64,000 bases of DNA from Littorina saxatilis (GCF_037325665.1 NC_090252.1:49537704-49601703); one strand, 5' to 3'. Numbered from the stretch's first letter, positions 13,305 through 25,078 are shown. The notes: generated by a model not told the origin, from the sequence alone. Program-made: numbers and translations.

Positions 13305-13945
13305 CATCCTGAACTCAGGTCAAAATGAGTTCGGCTCATTCTCTCCCTGACCGGACGCGACAGTCCTACGCGAATCTATCAAAACTAGGAATACAGAGTT
13401 ATCTCCCATATGTTTTTTTTTTTGCGCGCACTGATCTAAATTTGAGATCAGTGTTCGCGAGACGAAAATGATTGCAGATTGGCCGACTTCGACAGTGATC
13501 TCCGTTCTGTTCTTCACAGTTATGATAAAGACATCGTTCTAAGGTCAAAACAAGTCGAAATTTTGGGGCTGCTGCCGGAAGGAGACCGTAATATATGGTT
13601 GCATCACTACAGAAAAAATCGTCTGCTTCAGCGAACGCCGAAACCAAACGGTGACACTTTTGCCATATTTAGAGTTGTTTGCACAGTAAATACAGCAGCG
13701 AAAAAATAGCTCCCTTGAAACTGTCTTACAAATCAATTCCTTTGTAATTTAAAAATTACACAACACCATGAAAAATCATTATCGACGATCGCGAATCTGC
13801 TTATGATTAATAACACATTACAAAAAGCTCTAAATATGTAAAAAAAAAAAATAAAAAAAATCGGTTTCCTTGCCAGACAAGGAAACTCAAGGCATCCTGT
13901 CAGGGAGCGAATAAGCCGAACTCATTTTGACCGGAGTTCAGGATG
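13305..13945. mobile_element. MULE-like MITE with 10-bp target duplication
   Basis: About 47-bp inverted ends with roughly three differences begin CATCCTGAACTC and continue GGTCAAAATGAGTTCGGCT. They are flanked by identical 10-bp copies GTTAGTGTCA at 13295-13304 and 13946-13955. The 641-bp interior has no credible gene. A 9-11 bp duplication with long TIRs fits the Mutator-like superfamily. Confidence 0.85.
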
Positions 13946-14148
13946 GTTAGTGTCAGTGCTTCCGCTTTCTACATTTTGCTGAGGCGGACATGTTCACGTT
14001 GTTGGGTGTTGGTGCGTGCAATTCACGGTCACCTTCAAAGAATAGTCCAGATCCTTTTTGTTCGACAACTTTTTATAGATCACTATTAATAAATACTGTA
14101 GAGTATAACATAATGCAAACGTTTTTTATTCTTGTTTTTATCAGAACT

Positions 14149-14337
14149 TAATTACACATTAACATGCTTCCATTTAAAACTTCGAGGTCTTCATCGGGGA
14201 TTGACGCCCGACAAAAGCTAATTGAAGCCCGACGAAGCGAAGCGACGAAGGTCTTCAATTAGACTTTGGGAGGGCGTCAATCCACGATGAAGACCGAGAA
14301 GTTTCAAATGGAAGCATGTTAATGTTATTGTAATTCA
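14149..14337. repeat. Long imperfect palindrome
   Basis: The left arm (ACATTAACATGCTTCCATTT, GTCTTCATC, GGGATTGACGCCC) is inverted in the right arm (GGGCGTCAATCC, GATGAAGAC, AAATGGAAGCATGTTAATGT). The loop is rich in GACGAAGCGAAGCGACGAAG. It is probably a foldback MITE. Confidence 0.75.
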
Positions 14338-16079
14338 ATCTGACGACGATCTCTTTCCTGCTTTCATGCGGTTGTAAACAGACAGAATTGGTTCTGTTCT
14401 GTTCACACACTACTTTCAGTCCACCTACCTGCAAGGGTCAAGTCCCAAGAAATATGTCTCTGTATTCCTATCGTATCACTCTGCTCCTGTTTTGTTTTCT
14501 TTCACACACATTTTCTCTTCTTTTTTGGCGGGTTTCTGGAGAGCAAACTCTAAAACAAATTCTTTTCATCACAAAAGCGATCTTTGGAATTGACTGACGT
14601 AGTCCGAAAGAATTCATGCATCAACTTACGTCACGTATTCGACGTCATCACTTCGCATACCTTATGGTCTCGGTATTTCGTTGGCCTTCATATTTCCTAC
14701 TTGTAAAATGACCCTCAAAGCTAACCGAGACTAGTTGAGGCTGTATCAATGCGCCTCGCCAGCAGGTTGTTAATGGATTTTTTAGCGAGTGGTTATCGAC
14801 AATTAATGACCGGTAATTTTTAATGAGTTGGGGCATTCTGACCAATCACAGGATCTGTTTCATTAAAACACAAACTTGATTGAATTACAATTAAGTTTGA
14901 AATGGTGCGAGCGGAAACAAGCGTCCCATTTGTGGGACAGTGGGATCAAGAGGGGTGAGTGTTTTGCTCCTTACTCTCATCAAGGTCTTTATTTTTCTGC
15001 AGACCGTAAATATTTCATCAGTTGATTAGCATGCTTTGGGAAATAGGGAAGGCGGCGACGTGGGATGACGATTCTATTTGGGATTGTACTTTTTATTTCT
15101 TTGAGGTAAGAGTGATGTTTATCACCCCTTCACTAACCAGACGTTGGCATGTTGTTTTTGTCTGTTTATGTGTAATCATATTACGTCCATATAATAATAA
15201 GTCAGTGGCATTATTTTGCACACACAACAAACAAAAAGATGTAAACAAACAACTATTAACTGTTTTCATGTATGTCGTAGTTCTGGTACACAAACCTAGA
15301 TGAGGTATTTGGTAGTGTAAAATTATTTGATCATGCTTACATATGTTTTACTTCAAGCAACAAAGTCATTTTTGCAGTTGTGGCTTAAATATAGGCTTAC
15401 TATTCGTGTGTGCAAAAGATGTTCATGCCACAACCCTGCATCGTCATGGTGTCAGGTTGTGGCCGGAATGACCCCCCCGTGGATGCCTCCACAGTCCAGA
15501 CCACAACCCTATAACTTTCACTGTATGGTTGTGGCCTGAACTTTGAGAGGAGGACAAGGTGTATTTATTTCGCCCAAAACGGTCGAACAGTTTTTCAAGT
15601 GTGGTTTTGAACTTTTGTGTTTTGGAAATGCATGTACTTGTCAGGAACATACAAGTGCATCCTTGATGTGAAAATCGTTTTATTTGACAATAAAGCAGAA
15701 TTACCCCGAGTGTATACACTTTTCACGTGAGCTTTTCAAAAAGTGGGTTATTTCGCCATGTTTGGTTGTGGCTCTGACTGGTGCTAGGAGATATATGGTT
15801 GTGGCTATGAACAGACGACATTGATGGAAATTGTTATTTCTTTCTGCAAACAATCGGATAAAGTGTTTTATAATTAGTAAAAGAGATGTTAATCTCCCAC
15901 AGTCCATTTGAGTGCCCTGTGATACAATTGTTTTCTGTGCCTGTGCAGTTGGTATTGAGTACTTTCGCGGCAATATTTCACACAAGTCCCCCATCAAACA
16001 AACTGACAATTAAACTATACACATCAGCCTACAAGCTCTGTGTTTTTGTCTCTGTCTCATTCATCTGACTTGTACATAC

Positions 16080-16190
16080 CGTCACAGTTCTGCTCATCAC
16101 TGTCGTCAACACAGTCGTTACCTCCATCACAGCGGTATGACTCTGGAATACACTCGTTGTTCCCGCACTTCCACGCGCCAGTTGTGCACT
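16080..16190 (-). CDS. LDL-receptor class A exon (array exon 6 of 6 in transcription order)
   Basis: 111 bp between TCCTCCTCAG and GTATGTAC, phase 1-1. It encodes one complete LDLa module with six cysteines (ECTTGAWKCGNNECI, YRCDGGNDCVDDSDEQNC), including the acidic calcium box DCVDDSDE. LDLa modules are extracellular and bind ligands in receptors of the LDLR/LRP type and in mollusc receptors such as GRL101-like GPCRs. Which of these this gene is cannot be told. It is the most 3' exon in the window. No stop codon or membrane segment follows in view. Confidence 0.88.
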
Positions 16191-16647
16191 CTGAGGAGGA
16201 GGACAGAAAGTTGTAACGGCGTGCATTTGTAATAAAATGAAACAAACAAGCAAGCATAAACCGTAAACTACCTTGTATACGCCCAGTATCGAGTAAACGC
16301 CCACCCCCTACATTTGGTCAAATTTTGCGCACGGGGTACAGTACCTAGTAAACGCCCACCCCTCAGTTTCGATCAGTGGAGTAGACAAGGAAAATGAAAA
16401 ACATGTTTTCCTTCCTCGGAAATGTTTCGGAGAGTGGACAGAAAAAGGATTCTAGAGTGGCTAGAGAATCGCAATACATTGTTGACTGGGAGGGAAAAGA
16501 AGAAACAAAAGCTTCCTTTTGGGCGGGAAGTGATGTCTGAAGAGGTTGATCTACGTGTTCTTTAAGTTTTTGAGTAAGAACGGGTAGAGGGCCGTGTCGT
16601 CAGGAACAAAATTATTTTGAAGTTATGAACTTGTTACCAGACACTAG

Positions 16648-18922
16648 CCCATTTAAGCCTGGCGTCCTTTAAAAAGGACGCTTACATTTTCCCCACCTGA
16701 TTTACAACACAGACTCTGAGAAAGGTCTAAGTCACTGATTGGTGTAAGGGAGGTAACAACGTTTCAGAAGCTGAGTTGGAGAAAGTTATCTCTCTTGGCA
16801 GTAAAGTGTCATGGTGGACAGCATTCAAAATCCACATGCTGAGCAGATCAAGATGAGTTCCAAAAGAAGGTAAGGCTATATTTGTGTAATTATCAACATT
16901 TTTAATATCATTACTGAAGGTAATTTGAAGACAAAGGCATAATCTAGAAACATATTTTTCTTTTTGTGAATATAGTCCATAGTTTGTGTTATAGGCAGTT
17001 TCGATCTGGTGTCCTTTAAAAAGGACGCTAGGGCTAAATGGCCAGAGGTTTTTTCATGTACGGGTTGGGTTTGTTTCAGATTCACTGTGAACGAGGTAAT
17101 AGATATGCTTGAAGATGATGACTTATTTCAAAGAGCTGACATCTTTCTCGACCCTCCTGAAGTTGATGAGTTGACTGATGAAGATAGTGGTGAAGAAGAT
17201 GGGGAGTGTGCTGTCCACAACTTGTCCGGACGACAACTGACTGCCAGTGCCACAGCTACTATTGTGGGACTCAGTGGCAGAACTACATTGGGAGAGGAGA
17301 ACAGTGGTGGTGATGGATATGGCCAAAATCAGGCCATTGATTACCATGCTCAATGAGAGATGCCTCATGTACTTCAAAAAAATCATGAAGCAACAACATT
17401 TGAGTATCGACGAGAGCATGATCCCATACTATGGGAGACACGGTGCAAAGCAATTCATTAGAGGGAAGCCTATACGCTTCGGATACAAGATGTGGGTGCT
17501 GGCCACACCCCTTGGGTACTGCGTCCAGTTTGAACCCTACCAAGGAGCAAAAGGCAGGCAAGCTAATGCAGATGAGTATCCAGGCATTGGAATGGGTGGA
17601 GCCGTGGTGGTTGACCTCATCTCTGAGCTGGAGGAAGAGGAGCCGGAAGATTGTTACCATCTGACCTTTGATAACCTGTTTACAAGTCTGAAGCTTGTTG
17701 ACGTCCTCACGAGCAAGAAGATTGGATGTACAGGAACGGTTCGTGCCAACAGGACCGAGCAGTGCCCACTGAAGTCAATCAATGAAATGAAGAATACCAA
17801 GAGAGGCACTTACGACTTTCAACAGGCCGAAAACACAGGAGTGATAGTGGTTCGATGGAACGACAACAACATCGTCAACGCTGTCTCCAATGCAGCAGGA
17901 GTCAACCCTCTGCAGTCAGCCTCCCGGTGGTCCAAGGCAGAGAAAAAAACGAGTCAAGATCTCGCAGCCCTTTCTGATCAAACACTATAACAAGACAATG
18001 GGCGGGTGCGACAGAATTGACCAGAACATTGCCAAATACCGAGTCTCCATACGATCCAAGAAATGGTGGTGGGCCATTTTCAGCTTCTGTCTTGACCTGT
18101 GTGTGCAGCAAACATGGCACATGTACAGGGCAACACCTGCCTCAGAGTACATTCCCATGGATCTTCTGGCAGTTCGGCGTGCCATCGCGGACATCTACCT
18201 CAAGAGGTCACACGCTGCTGCCCGTCTGGAGCTCCCTAACCATCCTGTCGGACGTGTGGCAAAGCTGGACAGAAGAGTTCCACCAGCAATCAGATGTGAT
18301 GGGTTGGATCACCTGGTGGAGCACATCTCCAAGCAGAGAAGATGCGCACAATGTGGCAAAAAGGTCAAACAAATCTGCCTGAAGTGCAATGTCCCTCTGC
18401 ACCGAAAGTACTGTTTTGTGGCATTTCATACTCCTGTGTAATCGATAACTGACCACTTGACCACTCACAATGAAAGTGAAAAGCTCTGACGAGCTGTACA
18501 AAAATCGTTGAAAGCAATTTTGTTTGCACAGATTATTCACATTGGCAGGGTAACAGGAGAGTGACTTGCACCATGTTCAGAGGTTGTTTTTGTTTTTTTG
18601 TTTGTTTATTTTTTTAAAATAATGGACAGTTAATCCGTTACTTTGTATTGTTTATAAACCGAAAGTTAAAAACTTTTTTGAAAACAAGTGTTTGTGTTAA
18701 TAAATTTCATTGAAAACTTTTAGAAACTTGTTCCTTTCACTATTGTATATGTTTGATAAACCTCTACCCTCTCGATCCTAGCGTCCTTTTTAAAGGACGC
18801 TTGAAAAAAATGCTGTAGACACAAGAAAAAGTAAAAAAATCAGAAAATAAATACATATTGTGTCTTAGAATTTTATTTGCTATCAAAAAACGCAAGAAAA
18901 AAAAAATCTCGGCAAAAAGGGG
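16648..18922 (+). mobile_element. piggyBac element at a CTAA site
   Basis: The ends are CCCATTTAAGCC and GGCAAAAAGGGG, an imperfect TIR starting CCC as in piggyBac. They are flanked by CTAG (16644-16647) and CTAA (18923-18926). Copies U2, U3 and U4 have the uninterrupted site ACACTAAAGC at 30816, 43670 and 54780, so the target was CTAA, a known minor variant of TTAA. The sub-terminal palindrome GCGTCC(TTTTTAAA)GGACGC occurs at 16662, 17010 and 18780. The copy at 17011-17045 is an inverted repeat of the left end and lies in the intron. Confidence 0.85.
16811..18441 (+). pseudogene. piggyBac transposase with intron, broken
   Basis: Exon 1 (16811-16869) starts MVDSIQNPHAEQ and ends at AAG|GTAAGG. 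Exon 2 starts at 17080 after TTTGTTTCAG, completing SSKRRFTVNEVIDMLEDDD. After the acidic N-terminal part, roughly 150 or more residues of the usual family length are missing near 17300. The DDE core then continues in another frame: LSIDESMIPYYG (first Asp), HLTFDNLFTS (second Asp), and after one extra A in the poly-A at 17942, GGCDRIDQN (third Asp) and KWWW. A C-terminal Cys-rich ribbon (CAQCGKK, CLKCNVPLHRKYC) ends the protein. One deletion and one frameshift disable it. Confidence 0.87.
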
Positions 18923-18961
18923 CTAAAGCAACACCATTATCTTCGTGGTTTGCTTGCAGAA

Positions 18962-18965
<4 letters not shown>

Positions 18966-19034
<69 letters not shown>

Positions 19035-19080
19035 TGTGTGTGTGTGTGTGTGTGTGCGTCTGTGTGTGTGTGTGTGTGTG
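18966..19080. repeat. (TG)n microsatellite
   Basis: TG repeats with rare C substitutions, followed by a short GAGAGA run. The same position in U2 and U4 also has (TG)n, so the array was present before duplication. Confidence 0.97.
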
Positions 19081-19115
19081 AGAGAGAGTGAGAGAAAGGA
19101 AAGTTTTGTGCAATA

Positions 19116-19777
19116 TCAATCAATCAATGAGTCTTATATCGCGCATATTCCGTGGGTACAGTTCTAGGCGCTCTGCAGTGATGCCGTGTGAGATGAAATT
19201 TTATACGGCCAGTAGATTGCAGCCATTTGTGACCCTCCACCACGAAATGAGTCGCATGTCACCTCGCGCGGTTCTGCGCTAGGCTTAATATAAGTTCGGG
19301 GAGTGTCTTGTAACAGTGTGGGGGTCACCTTAGTCACAGGCTTATAACTAAAACAGTTTTCGCTCGTTTCTAACACTGTTTTCACCACTGGATAGAGCAT
19401 AAAAAACTCTTTAGGAAAATGTAAAAAATATGAAAATCATGCAAAGGTGACATGCGACTCATTCCGTGGTGGAGGGTCACATTTCGGCGCATATTTACCT
19501 TTCACGGCCTAATATTCCAAGTCACACGGATATAAGTAGACAATTATTAACTGTGCCTAAGCAATTTTGCCAGGAAAGACCCTTTTGTCAATCGTGGGAT
19601 CTTTAACGTGCACACCCAATGTAGTGTACACGGGGGGAGGTTCGGACACCGAAGAGAGTCTGCACACAAAGTTGACTCTGTGAAATAAATGTCCGCCGAA
19701 CCTGGGATCGAACTCACGCTGACAGCGGCCAACTGAACACAAATCCAGCGCGCTACCAACTGAGCTATATCCCCGCC
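19116..19777 (-). mobile_element. tRNA-derived SINE with ATTG tail
   Basis: On the minus strand it starts with a tRNA-like head (GGGATATAGCTCAGTTGG, A box; GAGTTCGATCCC, B box). It then has a unique body including GTGCACGTTAAAGATCCCAC, and ends GCGCGATATAAGACTC plus ATTG repeats at 19116-19130. CAATA flanks both sides (19111-19115 and 19778-19782). U2 has the empty site (GTGCAATAACGC near 31021). A MITE sits inside it. About 406 bp without that MITE. Confidence 0.85.
19229..19480. mobile_element. MITE inside the SINE
   Basis: Inverted ends GTGACCCTCCACCACGAAAT / complement span about 36 bp. ATTT is duplicated at 19225-19228 and 19481-19484. The second SINE copy (near 34750) has the intact site CAGCCATTTCGGCGC, so this insertion came after the SINE. 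A truncated copy is at 25706. Confidence 0.85.
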
Positions 19778-19955
19778 CAATAACGCGTCATTTGAACACT
19801 TCTATGCCAGATGATCCAAATATCGTTATTCTAGATAAGGAACCGCTCCTGCCAAGGCTATAGCGTAAACGCCCACCCCCAACTATTGGGCGAAATTGGT
19901 GCATAGGGGGCGGGGGGGGACGTTAACAAGGTAGTTTACGGTACATTCGTGTGCG

Positions 19956-19957
<2 letters not shown>

Positions 19958-20008
<51 letters not shown>

Positions 20009-20060
20009 GCGCCCACAACACACTTACATACTCTCACTCACACACACCCACACGCACACA
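19958..20060. repeat. (CA)n microsatellite
   Basis: CA array with degenerate CA-rich text after it. It lies right after the TIR-bounded repeat; U2, U3 and U4 have it in the same place. Confidence 0.95.
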
Positions 20061-20079
20061 CAAACGTGCACGGGCACAC

Positions 20080-23000
20080 ACACACATTATGTCTGGACAG
20101 AACGATTGTGGCAACGTGCATTTGTAATAAAACGGAACAAACAAGCAAACATAAACATCGGGCTGCAAATTTCACCCTGTTTCAGGTCAAACGGACACGC
20201 ACAATCTTCTGACTGGTTGAGTTAATTTCACACGCCAGCTTTGATTGCAACAACGTGGTGGGGCCCCAAAACATGTACATGTATTATCAAAACGGAACTG
20301 GTGTTGTGTTTGAAAGCATGGCTCCTTGTGTTGATTTTGCACCTATTTTCTCACTACCAAAATGATGACAAAAACGATGCCTGGTGGCTAGTTGTCAGAC
20401 CAGGCCTTGGTCAATAAATATGAAACAAAAGACGATATGCTCCCCCTCGGACCGACAAAAAAGCTGGTCTGTCAACAACCCATCAAACATCTTATAATGT
20501 TAGGCAGGTAAAAAACGGAATATACCATTTTCGCAGGCGTATATTCAGATTATTTTTAGTAAATAATTTTCTAAGGTAGTAGATCATTATTTGCATCATT
20601 ACATTGCATATGTCCTGAAAGTGTTATATTCCAAGAAGTTATTGTGTAAATTTGAGCTCATAATATGAAATAGTGATGGAGTATGATGAATCACACTTTT
20701 GGTACCCAAATCTGGGTACCAGTGCCGCCTTCATTGGCTCCCTTGACGCCCGCGTTTAACCGCTTACCTCTCTTCATATAATGAACCGCCCATAGAGCGT
20801 CATCTTCCCGATCTATAAATCTTGAAAATCTCCAAAACCGCATGGAATTCTTGGTTGGGAAATCCTTTTATGAAATGACGTCAGCACCTTTCGGCGAGTT
20901 GTCAAAGCATTTCGGAGCTGGACGGCCAACATAATGTAGATCACACTTGAAATGCATGTTAATTGAGCTTGCTTTACAAACTGATACGAAATGAACGGGA
21001 GCTTAAAGGTCAGTTATCAACTTAACTTACTTCGAACAGTGAGATGGACAGAACATACAGTACACATATATTTAGGCAGAAACTCGGTAACCGACGAGCG
21101 GATACTGACACATACGTTTTGCTGTACTTAGTGTGCCCGATTAGCTCGGCTGATAAAGCGTCTAAAACCGAAGTCGCTACTTTCGGGAGTCACTGGTTCA
21201 AATCTCTTAGCAACCAAGAACATTTATTAATTTTTGTGTGTAATGTATTCACATTTTTGTTATGTATTTACACTCGTAATTCTTATATTTTATTCATTTT
21301 GATTAACTCCTAAGGTTTGAGTGATGGATTGAAGCTCGAATTGATCAAAGGGTTGCAATATCATTATCGAGTGCCTCTGATGAGCGATTTCCCAGAATTA
21401 CTCATTCCACCTTTAGTAACATCGGCTTTTTGGGAAATCGCAATGGGCGAGTGTATTGCCGCGCGTCGACTGGATGCAGTGTCAGAAGGCTACTTCTAAT
21501 TCAATGGACTTTATTCAACATACAAATAGGCAAGATGTGAAACCAACCGCCTTGCATTTTCTCTGTCGGTGAGTTGCAGTTTCATTCCTGGGTTCGATGA
21601 GTCTTGTTTGTCGATGTATTTTTTAATGCGTGTTGGAAAAGAGTGTGTTTGTGTGGCTGTATGTCTCATTATTCATCCGGGTGCGTGGTTGGATTTGCTT
21701 CCGTTTCTTGAGTTGTTTGTTTGTGTGTTTGCTTCCTGTTTATTTGGAGAGTGGGGGTGACTCTCTGCGTATTTCTGTTTCTGTGCATCTGTATGTCTGT
21801 CTGTCTGACTCTCTTGCGCGCTCTATCTCCCTAAAAGACACATAACACCGATTGACATTTAAAAACGACTTCAGTAATATTTTGCCTGTGGTAATTTCAG
21901 AGTGTGTTGACACAACTGTGAAAAAATAGATAAATCTACTGGAAAGACTTTATGATGCATAGTATGAATATGATGACATCCCTAGAATCCTTAAAACGAG
22001 GGCTGAGTAATTGGATATTATATCTGACTAATTGATAACGATCACAGGACCTATTTTTGAAGTGGTGAAAATCCCTGGGTTTTTTCGCGTTTGTTTTATT
22101 GATGTGTTTCTATTTGAATCAATGTAACGTCTTTCCGATATAGCTTATTATTGCAAAATTGCGTGACGTCTGTGTAGACTAAAATAAGATCAGTATCTCA
22201 TTTTAAAGAAAACATAATTATTTCCGGAATCAACCGGCCGATTTAAAGACAAATGGCACATCGCAGAACAGAGTCCACACATATTACAAAATATATTTCA
22301 GACCAGAAGGGCGAGGTCCTCAGGACTCACCTTTGAATACAGTCGAAACCTCCTTTTAAAACCCCCCAATTTAAGACTTTTGTAAGACCTTGTTTTTTTC
22401 AGATTCTGTGTTCATAACCTCTCCAATTCTACCGACATCTTTATAGCGCATCTCCAAATTATCTCAGACCTCGGTGGGAAAGTTTCGTAGTGTATTCCCG
22501 AGAAGTGATTTTTAAATCTGCACAATGCAAGGTATTCAAGTGCTGCAGACGTCTGCATATTCCAATTTTACAAGACAGGATTTCTCTTCGATGACCGTGC
22601 ATGTAAAACAATGTGTTTCGCGCGGAGCTAATATAGCTCTGACAGGAAACATCACAATTGCAGTGTCTCGTCCTTAATGGTGCTGGCCCGTGTCGTCGTG
22701 TCTGAACATCGTGTCATACGGATGCAGCAGTTAATTATTATGGCTATTTATGAATCGGAACTTGAACAGACATATCTGTGCGTCAGATTCACACACTGAC
22801 AATCCTGACATTGATTGCACACATTTACTTTCGTTAAGGTGAACTCGTCAGTTTTAAAGTATGTGATATGTCCTTCGTGAAAGGGCTGGGTGAGCTTATC
22901 TTCTATTTTGCCCTCTGTGTTACTAAGAATCATAAATTAGGGGTTAACACTGATTTCGCAGATCAAGAAAACAAGCTTTTACACACGGCGATGACCAGAT

Positions 23001-23765
23001 ATGCTTAATAAAGAAATGTTTTCCTGCTTCGGTGTCTACGTTCTTCATTAATTCTTGTATGTATGTTTTTGGGGTGGGGTGTTTGCCAAATGGCGACCCT
23101 GTCCATACAGGTTCCACTGTATTGTATTTCAGCTTGAAGGCTTAACCGTTAATTGATGAGTTTGGTCATTAAATATCTGAACATTGTAATTAAATAATGG
23201 TTTTTTATAAAACGATCCCCCCAAACTTCATCTTATTCTTCGTCATTTTCTGATTAAAAAACCATATGGATATGTTATATTCGGATTAAAAACAAGCTCT
23301 AAAAATGAAAAACATATGAAAAATTATGACTACAATTAAATTTCCAAAATCGATTTAAAAACAATTTCATCTTATTCCTTGTCGGTTCCTGATTCCAAAA
23401 ACATATAGATATGTTATGTTTGATTAAAAACTCAGAAAGTTAAAAATAATAGAGATACAGAAAAGCGTGCTGTCCTGCTCAGCGCAACCACTACCGCGTT
23501 ATACTGGCTTGCCAATTTCACTGCCTTTTCCTCGAGCTGACGATGCTATACGGCCTAGCTGAAAAAATGCAGTGCGTTCAGTTTCATTCTGTGAGTTCGA
23601 CAGCTTGACTAAATGTAGTAATTTCGCCTCACGCAACTTGTTTTTGATTTGACTCAGTAGCATATTCATGTGAACAACCCCTATTTTATATGCGCTCTCT
23701 AAATATGTTATTGGTGAACTGTTTCTTATCTGCTACTGGAATACAGTTTATGATTTACTACGTAA
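20080..23765. repeat. Block B of U1, noncoding
   Basis: Homologous to 31.45-36.18 kb and 59.75-63.62 kb, and partly to 44.23-44.72 kb. No gene is convincing. A 61-codon minus-strand frame (22933-22748, CNQCQDCQCVNL) is identical in U2 (35290-35105) but broken in U4, so it reflects recent duplication rather than selection. A 57-bp palindrome present in U2 and U4 at ACAG|ACCACCTGTC is missing at 23109. Confidence 0.7.
21136..21211 (+). repeat. tRNA-like sequence (U1)
   Basis: GATTAGCTCGGCTGATAAAG looks like a tRNA A box and D arm. CACTGGTTCAAATCTC, 50 bases later, looks like the T arm and B box. It recurs at 32494 and 60941. No full cloverleaf can be drawn with confidence, so this is probably a tRNA-derived SINE head carried in block B. 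Confidence 0.4.
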
Positions 23766-23770
23766 CTTCG

Positions 23771-24131
23771 CAGGGCCGGACCAAATGAGTTGTAAGGGGG
23801 GGGGGGTTCCTCCTTTTTTTGGGGGGGCAAATCAGCGAAATGGCGAAATGGTGAACTAGGGGGGTCCGGGGGCATGCTCCCCCGGAAAATTTTTGAAAAA
23901 CGGTTAAAATCTGTGCAATCTGGTGCATTCTGGGCCTTGTTTTGAGGGTTAAGAGCAGCATTGTGGGGGGGGGGGGGGGTACCTTTTTCTCATCGGATTT
24001 CACATTGAATAAAATTTGTTAGAGACACACACAAAATTTATTTAAAAAAAAAAACTCAAAGCAAGGTACATGCTTTTTCCAGGGGTGGGGTTCCGGAACC
24101 CCTGGAACCCCCCCCCCTGGGTCCGGCCCTG
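23771..24131. mobile_element. MITE with CAGGGCCGGA ends
   Basis: CAGGGCCGGAC and GTCCGGCCCTG form the ends, with poly-G/poly-C runs inside. CTTCG flanks both sides. U2 (near 36185) and U4 (near 63625) lack it. CAGGG-type ends are usual for hAT MITEs, but a full 8-bp duplication is not clear. Confidence 0.75.
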
Positions 24132-24240
24132 CTTCGTGTATGCGCTAGTTACCTCCATCTTTTTTGTATATCTCATTCTTTCTTCCCCTTCCACTCTACC
24201 CCTTCTTCCTCCTGCAAGTTTTGTCTTATTCCTTTTTATA

Positions 24241-25078
24241 TTTAGTCAAGTTTTGACTAAATATTTTAACATCGAGGGGGAATCGAAACGAGGGTCGTGG
24301 TGTATGTGCGTGTGTCTGTGTGTCTGTGTGTGTGTGTAGAGCGATTCAGACTAAACTACTGGACCGATCTTTATGAAATTTGACATGAGAGTTCCTGGGT
24401 ATGAAATCCCCATACGTTTTTTTTTTCATTTTTTTGATAAATGTCTTTGATGACGTCATATCCGGCTTTTCGTGAAAGTTGAGGCGGCACTGTCACGCCC
24501 TCATTTTTCAACCAAATTGGTTGAAATTTTGGTCAAGTAATCTTCGACGAAGCCCGGGGTTCGGTATTGCATTTCAGCTTGGTGGCTTAACAATTAATTA
24601 ATGACTTTGGTCATTAAAAATCTGAAAATTTAAAAAAAAAATAAAAATTTATAAAACGATCCAAATTTACGTTTATCTTATTCTCCATCATTTGCTGATT
24701 CCAAAAACATGTGTTATATTTGGATTAAAAACAAGCTCTGAAAATTAAATATATAAAAATTATTATCAAAATTAAATTGTCCAAATCAATTTAAAAACAC
24801 TTTCATCTTATTCCTTGTCGGTTCCTGATTCCAAAAACATATAGATATGATATGTTTGGATTAAAAACACGCTCAGAAAGTTAAAACAAAGAGAGGTACA
24901 GAAAAGCGTGCTATCCTTCTTAGCGCAACTACTACCCCGCTCTTCTTGTCAATTTCACTGCCTTTGCCATGAGCGGTGGCCTGACGATGCTACGAGTAAA
25001 ATGGCATTGCGTTTCATTCTGTGAGTTCGACAGCTACTTGACTAAATATTGTATTTTCGCCTTACGCGACTTGTTTAC
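24241..25078. repeat. TAGTCAAG-type dispersed repeat, full copy
   Basis: It starts TTTAGTCAAGTTTTGACTAA, continues through GAGGGGGAATCGAAACGAGG, TGACGTCATATCCGGCTTTT and TTGGTCATTAA, and ends CTTGACTAAATATTG, TTTCGCC, CGACTTGTTT. The start is palindromic. It contains a short TG array. The family resembles an abundant snail repeat. Related 3' halves lie in block B at 23.13-23.65, 35.53-36.07 and 62.97-63.50 kb. Confidence 0.75.

Larger units (their letters stand above)
13171..14944. mobile_element. Old inverted-repeat block with nested MITEs
   Basis: CCCACTGTCCCATTTTTGGG followed by ACGC at 13171-13194 is inverted at 14921-14944 (GCGTCCC, ATTTGTGGGACAGTGGG). Each copy is also a small hairpin. 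The 1.8 kb between them holds the MULE-like MITE and the palindrome listed next. No target duplication is visible. The end style (CCC, then a palindrome) recalls piggyBac-like ends, but the family is uncertain. Confidence 0.45.
16261..19941. mobile_element. TIR-bounded repeat in U1, heavily interrupted
   Basis: CCGTAAACTACCTTG at 16261 is inverted at 19927-19941. Inside, near both ends, AGTAAACGCCCACCC recurs. The same arrangement occurs in U2, U3 and U4, so it predates the duplication. In U1 it is interrupted by piggyBac and a SINE. No gene of its own was seen and the family is not identified. Confidence 0.6.

Noticed and set aside
21136-21211. Functional tRNA gene in each unit
   Set aside because: A and B boxes are recognisable but the acceptor stem does not close; kept only as a tRNA-like repeat.
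22748-22933. 61-codon frame identical in U1 and U2
   Set aside because: The surrounding noncoding DNA is equally identical and U4 has the frame broken, so no sign of selection on a protein.
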